A stretch of 64,000 bases of DNA from contig JAIQDT010003828.1 in NCBI GenBank assembly GCA_021521415.1, positions 62,001 through 126,000 on the forward strand, read 5' to 3'. The position numbers were made by a program, and so were the translations under genes. Positions 10,966-21,010 of this stretch are shown here, piece by piece; positions within the stretch are counted from its first letter, which is position 1, and each line of letters begins with the position of its first letter. The notes below the pieces were generated by a model, which ran no database searches, was not told the DNA's origin, and saw nothing but the letters and a program-made list of their open reading frames with translations. The DNA comes from Bidens hawaiensis (taxonomy: Eukaryota > Streptophyta > Magnoliopsida > Asterales > Asteraceae).

Positions 10966-11944
10966 ATGTCTGATGAAACATTACCGGCCGAAGAAAACCA
11001 ACCCTTTATTGTACTTAATGCCGACGGTTCATACACTCGCCTCATATCCTTCCCATGCTCCCCTCCCACAGCGGATCCAGATCCCGACAGTACTCCTGCC
11101 CTCTCCAAAGATGTAACCATCAACGATATTAACAAAACCGGTTGTCGAATTCATATCCCGAAAGAAACCCTAATGATAGTTTACTACCGTGGTGGTGGCT
11201 TTATTTTCACGACTTCAGATACAACCATAGTACACGAGTTCTGTGGCCAACTATCCGCACACCTCCGGGCTGTGGTGGTGAATGTAAACTACCGAAACGC
11301 ACCGGAGCACCGCCTTCCAGCCGCCTATGACGACGGGGTGGAGGCTTTGCATTGGATCAAGTCAACCCAGGATCCATGGTTGACCGAGTTTGCTGACTTC
11401 TCTAACTGCTACCTAATGGGAAGTAGTAAACCTAGTCTACCATGCAGCGCTACGTGTATCCCAACACCTTGCTGATCTTGAGCCCTTGATAATTAAAGGT
11501 TTGATCTTGCACAGTCTGTTCCTTGGAGGGGTTGAAAAGACGGAATCCGAGATCAGATTGGCGACCACTGGGCTTCTCTTTACGTTACCCTTAAGTGATG
11601 CGATGTGGGATTGGGCTCTCCCTGTCGGTGCTACCCGTGACCATAAGTATTGCAACTTGATGATGACTAGGAGTCTAGACAACATGGGCCGGATTAAAGA
11701 AGTCGGTTGGCCGGTGATGATGCCCATTCGTTATGGAGATTTGATGATGGATCGTCAGATAGAGTTCACAAAGGCTTTAGAGCTGAAAGGTGTGGAGTGC
11801 ACATGTTTCTACAGCGAAGGTGATCACGGGATCGAATATTTTGACAAGTCTAAAGCTATAGAGCTGATACAGGAAATAGCAAGTTTCATGTCTACTATTA
11901 ATATTAAAAAACATGAAATGTTAAACGGTAATGATACCAAATGA
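10966..11944 (+). pseudogene. Plant carboxylesterase (alpha/beta-hydrolase fold-3), frameshifted
   Basis: An intronless relic of a CXE-type carboxylesterase, a cytosolic family that hydrolyses small esters. It opens MSDETLPAEENQ and keeps family landmarks: VVVNVNYRNAPEHRLPAAYDD, ALHWIKSTQDPW, GLILHSLFLGGVEKTESE and WDWALPVGATRDH; the total span of about 326 codons is normal. Two lesions hit the active site. The oxyanion motif HGGG reads RGGG (YYRGGGF, a CAT to CGT type change), and near 11427-11430 about 8 bases are missing directly after GSS, removing the AGG of the GxSAGGN nucleophile elbow and shifting the frame; the first frame then stops at 11475. The Asp (YGDLMMDRQ) and His (GDHGIE) of the triad remain. 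The start follows a short AT-rich leader. Family call is confident; loss of function is inferred from the lesions. Confidence 0.88.
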
Positions 11945-12108
11945 TCAGTTGCAATATCGGATAAACAAACTGATCATATAATGTTAGTTGTTGATCTTAT
12001 TTTAATTTGCAAGTAGTGTGTAATTTGTAATGAAGACATAATTCGTAGAGTTGTCTAATAGAACCATTGTAAAACTATATTTGTACAATTCTACATATTA
12101 ATTTAATA

Positions 12109-12357
12109 CTTTCTCCGTCCTACTAAAAGTATCCATATTTTAATTTTTGTTTATTCCATTATAAATGTCTATTTTCAAAATTTATTAGCCAATTTTCAAG
12201 TTTACCCTTAAACACACACAACCGGATAAATAAACAATATTGATGAGCCTAATTTCCAATAACATTATTAACATTTGGTAACCAAAAAAGTAATCATTTA
12301 ATCTACCTTGAATTTTGGGTTTTTCAAACCATAACACTTAAAAAGGGACGGGGAAAA
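12109..12357. mobile_element. Stowaway-like MITE (Tc1/mariner type)
   Basis: About 250 bases bounded by CTTTCTCCGTCC on the left and the inverted GGGACGGGGAAAA on the right, each flanked by TA. The terminal CTCCGTCC and AT-rich body are typical of plant Stowaway MITEs. It lies about 165 bases downstream of the carboxylesterase relic. Confidence 0.65.
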
Positions 12358-12670
12358 TAATATATTTGAAATTCACATTAAAAAATATGTAATTGTGTTG
12401 CGTCAATAATGTAAGAAATAGTCTTGGGTTTAGCATCAATATGAGACCATGCATAGTGATAGGGGGAGAAGTGTGTCATGTGGCGTCTAGTCAGCAAGAG
12501 ATGGATTATAATTTAGGAGTGTAATGATGTGGGAGAGATTCAAGGGTGAGATGTCACAATTTTAGCAAGTATATAAATAAAAAGCTCATAAAATTGAGGT
12601 GGACCCTCAATTTGCTACGCAATCTCAACCAAAAATATTTCTCGCTCAACCCATTCTTGTTCCACTTCTT

Positions 12671-12702
<32 letters not shown>

Positions 12703-12954
12703 GTCCTCTCCTCACCCCAATCTTGTCCCCATTCTCCACCACTACGGGTGGTCGTAACCTCATGATATAACCAGCTTTTTTCTTTATTAATTTCATTTTC
12801 AACTTTTGGTTTTATTTGCCAAACTTGTGTTGCTAAAAAATTTTGATTTTGACATATTTATATTTCTGATAAAATTTTCTGTTTTACTGAGTCTAATGAT
12901 TTTTGTTGATAAGGATGTTTGATTTTTGTTGGTCTTGAAGGTTTTGGAACAGTA
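12358..12954. other. Unassigned AT-rich DNA with GT/G tract
   Basis: The only clear landmark is a (GT)n run at 12672-12686 leading into eighteen consecutive G (12686-12703). Open frames here on both strands are produced by the tract and do not look coding. Confidence 0.5.
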
Positions 12955-13420
12955 ACATGAGAATACTAATTAATTTGGACAAGTAGTGCTTCTTCTAATC
13001 ATTCAAAGATGAGTTTCTTGTAGACTTTGTTCCAGGAAGCAATTCTTGTTGCCTTTAACGTCTGAACCTTGTCCTTTGTAAAGGATACACTAGTCTTATT
13101 AACTTGCTTTTAATGTTTGTCCCGTGCCCTTCTTGAACACATATGAAAGTTTTGAATGGTTTCTTGAACAATATTGCATCTTTTGTAGTTTATTCGATCC
13201 TTTTGTTCTTAATCTTCAACTTATAAAAACCATCAACTTCTTTCAAAATGGCGCATTGCTTATCGAGAGTTTTCTTTACTTCTTCATATGAAAGGTTGTC
13301 TGGATACGACACAGACACGTAATGATCAGCGATATCATTTGAAGCCATAGACTAGATGTTTTGTCATTTACATGCTGTTTAGAACCGTCAATTATGGCCA
13401 TTTGCACATCTACTTTAACT
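12955..13420 (-). pseudogene. Unrecognised decayed coding remnant
   Basis: On the minus strand an ATG at 13348 opens 52 codons beginning MASNDIADHYVSVSYPDNL and continuing with EEVKKTLDKQC and EVDGFYKLKIKNKR before a stop; in the same frame coding-like text resumes (TTKDAILFKKPFKTFICVQEG), and a neighbouring frame holds SFTKDKVQTLKATRIASW. Upstream another frame has VKVDVQMAIIDGSKQHV. The composition looks like protein rather than random AT-rich DNA, but I do not recognise the family. It could be a host exon or a transposon fragment. Confidence 0.28.
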
Positions 13421-13934
13421 TTGATTTATTTATTCTAGTGGCCATTTTTAGGCGTCTGACACAAGGGGTTGAATGAGAACAGGTATTCCTCTGTCTAAGA
13501 TGGTTTACGCGTCACTAAATTTTCCAACATGGCATTATACATTATCACTTGAGAGTAAATGGCAGCCATGCGCGTCAACAAAATTTTTGTCACTTTTCAG
13601 TTTCATAGAACTTTTCACTTTTTTTGTAACCAATTAAAATATATGGTCCTTATCTTTTAAGTCATTTTAATATATAAATTCAAGTTTATTTTTATTAAAT
13701 GTAAATACACTACAAGAAATATGAGACTTAGTGGCGACTATGGGCTTTAGCGGCGCCGCTTGACGATGTCGTCGCTAATTCTAAAAGTCGTCGCTAATGA
13801 TATCGTCGCTAAAGAACTTGATCCGTGTGACATAGCAAATTTTAATATCTGACCCTTGAAAACTTTAACATCCAACGACTGACACCCTACTAGTTCAGAT
13901 CCCCATCTTTTAACTCTTTTATCTCCTTCACCCT

Positions 13935-13966
13935 TCACCTACACCTACACCTACACCTACACCCTT
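13935..13966 (+). repeat. Short (ACCTAC)n repeat
   Basis: Five consecutive cctaca hexamers near the left end of the CACTA-like element. Confidence 0.85.
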
Positions 13967-14246
13967 TGAAAGATCCACAGACACTTAAATACTCCTCTCA
14001 TCGACTATAGTCTTTTTACACAATAATCAGAAAAACCACTTCATTCATCAACCTCCGGCCACCATCGCTCGTCGTCGAAAATCGCTGAAGCTCTGTCAAC
14101 ATCGACCAACGTGGGCACCTGCACCTGGCCAACACCATGGTGCACCTGCAACTCGACGACCCATTCAGCTCCGGCGGACCTGCAACTCGTCGGCAACGCC
14201 AGATCCGGCAAACTTGCAACTCCCGTTTCTATCTTGTGTATTAGAC

Positions 14247-14352
14247 CAGTTTGTTTGTTGAAATGTTGTGTAAATTTTAGATCGATTTGTTTGTTGAATT
14301 GTTGTATATTTTTTAGATCGATTTGTTTGTTGAAATGTTGTATAGTTTTAGC
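14247..14352 (+). repeat. Three-copy repeat, about 40-bp unit
   Basis: The segment tttgtttgttgaaatgttgt followed by a T-rich stretch and tagatcga recurs three times with small changes. It keeps frames open on both strands by repetition only. Confidence 0.8.
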
Positions 14353-14365
14353 ATTTAATAAGAAA

Positions 14366-14392
14366 CTAGTATTTCGACCCCGTGTTGCGGGG
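14366..14392 (-). other. Helitron-like 3' terminus (CTAG plus hairpin)
   Basis: Read on the minus strand, a GC-rich hairpin CCCCGCAACACGGGG (14378-14392) is followed after about eight bases by CTAG at 14366-14369 and then T, as at Helitron 3' ends. The 5' TC end is not identified and no Rep/helicase ORF is present. Confidence 0.45.
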
Positions 14393-14452
14393 GTTGTGAA
14401 ACGATAGTCGAATACGAAACACAAAAACAAACACCGAATACATGGTGTGCAC

Positions 14453-15353
14453 TAGAGGTGGCAAATGGGTTGTGTTGAACGAGTCAATTAAAAAAATGGT
14501 TGTTTTGGTTTGGGTCAAAAAAGGTTAGGGTCAAACAGGGTTTTTTTTTTTTTTTTTTTTTTTGTGAACAAGAATAACGGCGGAAACATTTTAGTTTTTT
14601 TAGATTTTTCGTTTTTTACTTAAATTTTAAGTTATGATTTTTTTAATTATTTTTTTGAAATTTTTTTTGAGTGGTTTTTTATTAAAATCAAAAACCCTCA
14701 AAAAATATTCAAAAATAGTAATAAAGAATTATAACTCAAAATATAAATCATAAATAAAAAAAAGTAAAAACACTAAAATGTTTCATACATTGTCCTCGTT
14801 CCAAAAAAAATAAATAAAAATCTAAAATCGAACCGAAACCGAAAGAATCGACGAAAATGAAACAAAGAAACAAAAAGCCAAAACCGGACCACATCAATCG
14901 AAATCGAAAAAATCAATTAAAAAGAAACTAAAAGAATTCAAACCGAACAAAAACAAAAATGAAAAAAGCAAACAAAACGAGTCCGGAATCCACCAGAAAG
15001 AAACTAAAGAAACCAAAACCCAGCACGTCACAGGGGAAAACTCGTGTTGACTTGAAACCTGAACCGAACCCGTTCCGATCTGAAACCCGTTTCGTGCCGA
15101 AACCTGTCTTGTATGAAAACCCGTTCCGATCCGAAACCTATCACATTTCCTTAGGAGTTAGGACACTAACCCACATCGACCCATTTCTTTGAACTTGTCG
15201 ACCCATTTTGACCCGAAAATAAAAGAATGAAATTTCAAATGACTCATTTTGACCCATTTATTTAAAACCTTTTACCCAAAACAACTCATTTAACTTTTAA
15301 AACAACTCAAATTGACTCATTTTAAAGGGTTTGGGTCAAGATTGCCGCCCCTA
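14453..15353. mobile_element. Non-autonomous hAT-type element with perfect 8-bp TSD
   Basis: It starts TAGAGGTGGCAAATGGG and ends with the inverse of TAGGGGCGGCAATC. Both sides carry the identical 8-base sequence gtgtgcac (14445-14452 and 15354-15361), the duplication length of hAT elements. The 901-bp body contains a poly-T run and AT-rich sequence but no transposase; an open frame at 14959-15192 is not protein-like. It is inserted in the CACTA-like element. Confidence 0.85.
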
Positions 15354-16810
15354 GTGTGCACCAAGAAAAAGATATCTAAAACCATTATTCCAACACCATC
15401 AATTTCACCAATATACACCAAGCTCGCATTTTACATTATAGTTGTTTTCGCATGTTACATCATATACAAAACATGTTTAAATCCCACTTAACAGTATAGG
15501 TGTGTCACCTGCAACAAAACACAACAAAACAGAATAAAATCAAATTATAACCACACATACATGTTCAATCTCATCTTTCAAACTATACTTTTAACGAATC
15601 ATAATCTATCAAATAAACAAATCATAAAATATCAAATTTGGTACTAAATAAATCTTGGATTCAAAACAGACCCTTAAATCAGAAGCGAATTTCACTAACC
15701 TTAGTAACCATATTGGCATAATGCACCCATCATACAATTTTCGGACAATGGCTGTTGATTCAACCTCAACCCATTGTGACAGCAAACACCACCACCTGAG
15801 CATATCTTGTTTTCACACATAATGCAAAAATCATGATTCAGATTAACAAAATCTGAGGTTAAAAATATGGCATAGAACACAATTATTGAACATTGGATTA
15901 GAAGCACCAAAAAGTAAGTAAGATAAGCAATAATCAAAAAGTTGAAAACAATTTAAATTGTAAATTTGTTTCCGTTGGTGGTGGCTCAGGTCCGGTATAC
16001 AGATACAAAACATAATGTCACGCCATAAACTGGAATTTCATCACAGCCAAAGGCCATACACAACTCGCTATCAAACAATAGCTGCGGCAAAGGGGCAACC
16101 ATGAGAAATATGAGCGACAATTAACAAAGTTAACATTTGCGTCCGATTTTTTATGGAGCCCGCTAGCCATGAATAAAAGACCGTTAACGAAGAGGTATTG
16201 TCACACATTCATAAGTCCGGGAGGCTCAGACATGACTCGTGACCGTAGGATCTACATTAAATATCATAATCAATGCCCCACCAAGACACGATGCTTAGGT
16301 GTTAGTGTCTATAAAACGAAGTATTCAGATATTCATATCATCAAAGCCTCTATATCAAAACGAACATGAAATTAGGCAAAAATACAAAAGAGGATACCAA
16401 CAAAGGGCTCAGCACAACATCATAGCAACAAATGTTTTGGAACCACAACCAACTTTATGTAACAGTATTACGATAAACTAAATGCTCAGACACCAATGAG
16501 AACATGCCCTATGATACAGATGAATATATACTTGGTCTACATATAGAGCAGACAACAACAACCATTGAGAAAAGATTTAGGTCTGCCACCACCGGCGTGG
16601 CTTAGGACTTCCAAACAGAACCCAATGACGGTCAAACATCACCGTCTTACTTCCGACATGTAAAGTATAATCAATAGGTGGAATAGCCAGAGTTTTCGTA
16701 CAAAATTTTAAGTAAGATGCACACTCATATAAAGAATAATCAAAATGAAGGTGAGAGGATAAGAAGTCAAACATCACCGTCTTACATCCACCACGGCCGC
16801 CGCCTAGGTT
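15354..16810. other. Interior of CACTA-like element, unassigned
   Basis: No transposase or recognisable captured exon is seen. A roughly 20-base word gtcaaacatcaccgtcttac occurs at about 16630 and again at about 16767. The frames here are short and repeat-driven. Confidence 0.4.
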
Positions 16811-17752
16811 TACCACCACCTACGTCTGCAGCTGCCATAGACCGCTCGAAAGCACTCTTGTCCGAAGTTTTTGACCAGGGAAGAGTAAAGAGGATAGAGA
16901 GTTTTGGCCCTGGGGAGAGAGAGTGATATCGGTGGTAACAAAAATCTAAAAGTTTTGATAAACAAGAAGGTAGACAGGTGTATATTTTGATAAACACTTG
17001 GAAACATAATCAACAGGTAGAGTAGCCTGGGATTTGATACAATAATATGAGCAGAATGTGCACACTTATTAAGCAGATGTACAACCATTTATTCATAAGA
17101 TACATGTCAAGAACTTGTCTTTTAATATATATATATATATATATAATTATCGGTGTTTTTATTCCATTTCCAAGTTCAAACGTCTGTGCAAATTATTCGT
17201 GTGTTTTTTTCTTAAAAATATCTAAATCAAAGTTTTCCGACGAAATCTCCGGCATAGGAATTAGCAGCGACGGTTTCTGGCAGTAGCGGCGACGGTTTGG
17301 GCAACAACGGGGAAGAAACAGTGGCGACCACAAAGTGGCGACACGTCGCCTCTATTAGCTTTAGCGGCGACATTTGGGGGTTAAAGCGGCGACCAATTGT
17401 CGCCGCTAAATCTCAGATTTCTTGTAGTGTGATTCATTCATTAACATTAATTGTGAAATAAGAAAATATCAAAATTGAAGTTGCGAGTCTGTTAGAATAA
17501 AATTTGAAAGTCATAAGTAATTGCAAATTAAAAAAAATAAAGATGCATCATTGTTGAAGAATTTGGATCTGTATGGTAAACTGCAAATTGTTTTTAAGCT
17601 GCGATTCGAGCAACAGTGCATAATATTTTTATATAAGATTGGTTTCAAATTTAGATTTAAAATTTTCTCATATGCATTTTAACTCAGGAAATATGTATTT
17701 TCTTAATTTTTTACAAACATTTTGTATAAATATTTCAAACATGGAGAATACC

Positions 17753-17788
<36 letters not shown>

Positions 17789-17804
17789 TGGTGTTTAACA
17801 TTAA

Positions 17805-17834
17805 CTAGTAGAAGAGCCCGCGCGTTGCGGCGGG
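17805..17834 (-). other. Helitron-like 3' terminus, unit 1
   Basis: On the minus strand the hairpin CCCGCCGCAACGCGCGGG (17817-17834) precedes ctcttcta and CTAG (17805-17808), then T. This is the Helitron 3' end layout. The same structure occurs in unit 2 at 36262-36291. In unit 3 (CTAG at 42325) the hairpin has been deleted. Confidence 0.5.
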
Positions 17835-17915
17835 AACGCAACGAAAATTCGGCCGGTAGGGGGTTTGGTTCGATATGGTACTGTCGTTTGGTATAACCAA
17901 ATTGTAGTCGGTCTA

Positions 17916-17920
17916 GTTTA
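17916..17920. other. Target-site duplication of the Tekay element (left)
   Basis: gttta here and gttta at 30306-30310 flank the element exactly. The uninterrupted target ctagtttacgatg is present in units 2 (36371 on) and 3 (42402 on), which proves the insertion point. Confidence 0.95.
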
Positions 17921-20900
17921 TGTCACACCCCGACTAGGTAGTTGCGGAAGCGTAATACGGGAATGTAACAGATAACACTGGTATCAACAACATTGTTTAT
18001 AAAGAAATTCATAAACTAATTTACATCATATTACATGGGTAGGTACTATGTTTACAAACTAGGTGAAAAACACATAACCGGTTTACGAGCTTCTTCTACA
18101 GTATTATATCAGCGTCTATTCACAGCTATTCAACTTTCTTCCTAACACCAAGCATGTAAGCAAATCATTCCAATTTTGCTTTACCTGAAAAGCATGTTAA
18201 AACGGGTCAACTACGTCTAGTTGGTGAGTTTCAAGTTTCACGAGTATCAATGAAATCAGTTCACGAGTTCGTAAAGTTTACAGTGTGTATGTATATATGT
18301 CTGTGTATGATGCATTATACTAAGCCACAAGTGAAACCGAAACGAGCTAAAACACATGGCCTCCACTGCCCATGCACTCCCGTTGGCATTTAACAGCCAC
18401 TTTGCCCCAAGTATGTACTATGTCTAACACCACATAGCAGTATGTAAAAATATAATGACAATGTGCAACTGGGTTTACATATGTTCCGGCATACCCCTCC
18501 GGCTCTGTCAGTTGGGTTTGTCAAACCGATAGTACTATCCACACGTCACCGGCACGAAGTTAATCACTTGTGTTTGTGGGGACTTGTCAAGTGTTAGTAC
18601 TTAGATAATCCACATCATCACACGTTTTCAAGTATATCAGTTTATGTAAACATGTTTTTCACCCCAAAAGTTCGTAAAACAGTTTAGAAAGTGGGGGTCG
18701 TGAAACTCACCTTATCGTAGTTCGCACAGAAATCACGTATCAATAAGTCAGATGCCTCGTTTATAGCCTGATTCCTATAAACGGTATCGTATCGTTATTA
18801 CCAGTACAGTGTTCAAGCTAAGTCGGGCTGTATAGATAGTCTGGGTATAGCTGTTAGGCCCAGAACGTGACCATAGTCTTAGATTGTGACGTTGTATACT
18901 ATGAAATGTTTAAAACTGGATTTGGCTCAGTTTCACCGTTTTCCGAGCCTAGCTCAGTTGATCGTTTATACGTTTCGGGATTAGGTAAGATCACATAAAA
19001 CTTAAGTAAATATATTGATTGATAAAATAATTTGATTTATGAAAGAATTTTAAAGTTTCGGTGTCTGGTTTGATTGCAGGGTTCGTTTCCGTTTTTACAC
19101 GGGTTTGATTATACAAAACGCGTACAATCCACCCGAATTGTCCGGAATTCTCGTAAAAAGTTCGTTTTTATTAATATCATTCAAAAATATGATATTTGAC
19201 CACTTTTGACATTTTGACATACCAGTCAGTCCGTTAAACACAAAACTGCCGGTTTCGTTAAAACAATTATAATTTAAATCTTTGATTAATTATAACTAAA
19301 TATGTACTTATATATAAATTATGTAAATTTTTGTAAAAATACATTAAGACATGGAGAATTTTATAAAAATATTTCCAGAAATTTTATGATTATTTATTTA
19401 TTTATAAAAATTCATTTAATAGGTTATAATCATGTAATAAATGGCCCGTTTATATCAAACGACCTCCGAAAAATCCGATAATTTTTACCAATGGCCTCAA
19501 TGTCATTACATAGCCCCTGCAAAATTTCCAGAACCTAAGTCTTTTGAAAAAATGCCTTTTTGTGCGTTTTTCGGCTGTTAAAATTCGGTTAAACCATGAT
19601 CGCACAATCCATACTTAGGCATTTCCAATGATTCCCAAACTTTACCAGTGATCTTACCATCCCATATTAAACTCCAAAACCAAGTTTCATAATTTTTCAA
19701 TATGTTTAGCTATTTTTCCCAAATAAACGCTCATAAACGGGAATAAATTCACCAAATATTCTCCGTTTATCGAAAAATTACCAAATTTGAACAGGGACTC
19801 ATTTATATGATCCCTAATGTCCCTGCAAGTTTTCACAAGCTAACAACAAGCACGTCACAACCTAATACTAAACAGCCCCTAAACGAGTGTTACGGGTTTA
19901 CCTTGTCGGTTTTCGATGAATTTTGCTAGCTTAAACGACTTTCCGGGTCTCGGGTTGCAAACTCAGTATATCTACATATCATATAACATCAAACCAAGCA
20001 TAAATCATCCATGTAACAGCCTTGATAATTAGGGTTTCGGTTTTGGGTTCAAACCGAACTTTCTAACCGTAAAAACGTTGTATTCATGTTCTAATCCGCG
20101 TTTTTGACCAAAAAAGTATATGTTCGTGATTTGTAAACATGTTTAACACCAAAACATAATTTTACTTGATTTTTAGGGTTTTTGGATGGTTAAACATGTT
20201 TAAAACTAACTAAAACATGTTTATAAGATTATAACTTAGTTAAAGGATGGTTAAAAATTCATGTAAATGAAACTTACTTGAGGGTTTTGGGCAAGGGTTT
20301 GGAAGGACAGAACTGGAGCTGCTGTGGACTTGAAATATTTTGAGAGGTGAAATGAATAACAAAGCTTAATGTATAAGCTTTATAAAAAAAAACATGTGGG
20401 GTAGTTTCTTTCTGGCCGATCGGAACCTTTAAATGGCCCTTAATGGGCTGTTTTGGCCCATTAAACTATACATACAAGCCCAAACATAAAAAGCCCACTT
20501 CAAATTTAGTTCGGGTCCGGTTTTTCGCAAGAAAATTAATTCGGGTGTAAGAAATAGCGTAAAAACGAGTGTTTTTCAGCTTATTTTTGTAAAATAAGAA
20601 AAACGTACTGACTCGTTGTAAAATTCCAAAATATTTTCACGGATTGCTTAGAACATGTCATATAAGTGTTTTATAAATCTTTTTCGGCTTAACGGATGCT
20701 ACAATGCTTGTTTTGATATTAACGATTGCGTTTAAGCTTATAGCGTATCGATAAACGAAACCTTTTTCGTTTAAAGAGTTTTAAACGTACTGGGGCCTAA
20801 ATATCAATATGGTAGCCTCTATAACATATATATAACTCGTATATGACCCCTCAGTATGTATACGGGTCATAATTAGTATCGGTCGGTTACTCGTTTAAGC

Positions 20901-20976
20901 ACTACGAATTAACCGATTTATCGTTTACTTGTTACGTAATGAATATAGTATACCTCGTTTTGTCATGAATGCCACA
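17921..20976 (-). repeat. Tekay 3' LTR
   Basis: The 3056-bp LTR starts TGTCACACCCCGAC on the plus strand and ends atgccaca. It is nearly identical to 27248-30305; differences seen include 19062 (c/a), 20146 (c/t), 20770 (g/a), 20808 (g/t) and 20956 (g/a) relative to the partner. No ORF of note lies inside. Confidence 0.95.
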
Positions 20977-20990
20977 TTCTCCCCCCGTTA
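20977..20990 (-). other. Polypurine tract of the Tekay element
   Basis: On the minus strand TAACGGGGGGAGAA lies directly before the 3' LTR, the position and composition expected for priming plus-strand DNA synthesis. It is 21 bases from the gag-pol stop codon. Confidence 0.9.
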
Positions 20991-21010
20991 AGAAATTTCG
21001 TCCTCGAAAT

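Larger units (their letters stand above)
13708..17429. mobile_element. CACTA-like (En/Spm type) non-autonomous element
   Basis: The left end CACTACAAGAAATATGAG and the right end (inverse of CACTACAAGAAATCTGAG) form terminal inverted repeats with the canonical CACTA start. Both ends carry subterminal tgtcgccgcta/tagcggcgac motifs (13730-13810 and 17220-17410). No TNP1- or TNP2-like transposase is visible, so it would be non-autonomous. The 3-base flanks (ata, tga) do not match, so the two ends may come from different insertions. A hAT-type element (14453-15353) and a Helitron-like terminus (14366) lie inside. Its right 620 bases belong to a segment repeated three times in this window. Confidence 0.7.

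Noticed and set aside
16810..17088. Minus-strand frame opening MVVHLLNKCAHS, also found at both unit junctions
   Set aside because: It lies in CACTA non-coding sequence, overlaps terminal repeat DNA, and shows no family resemblance.
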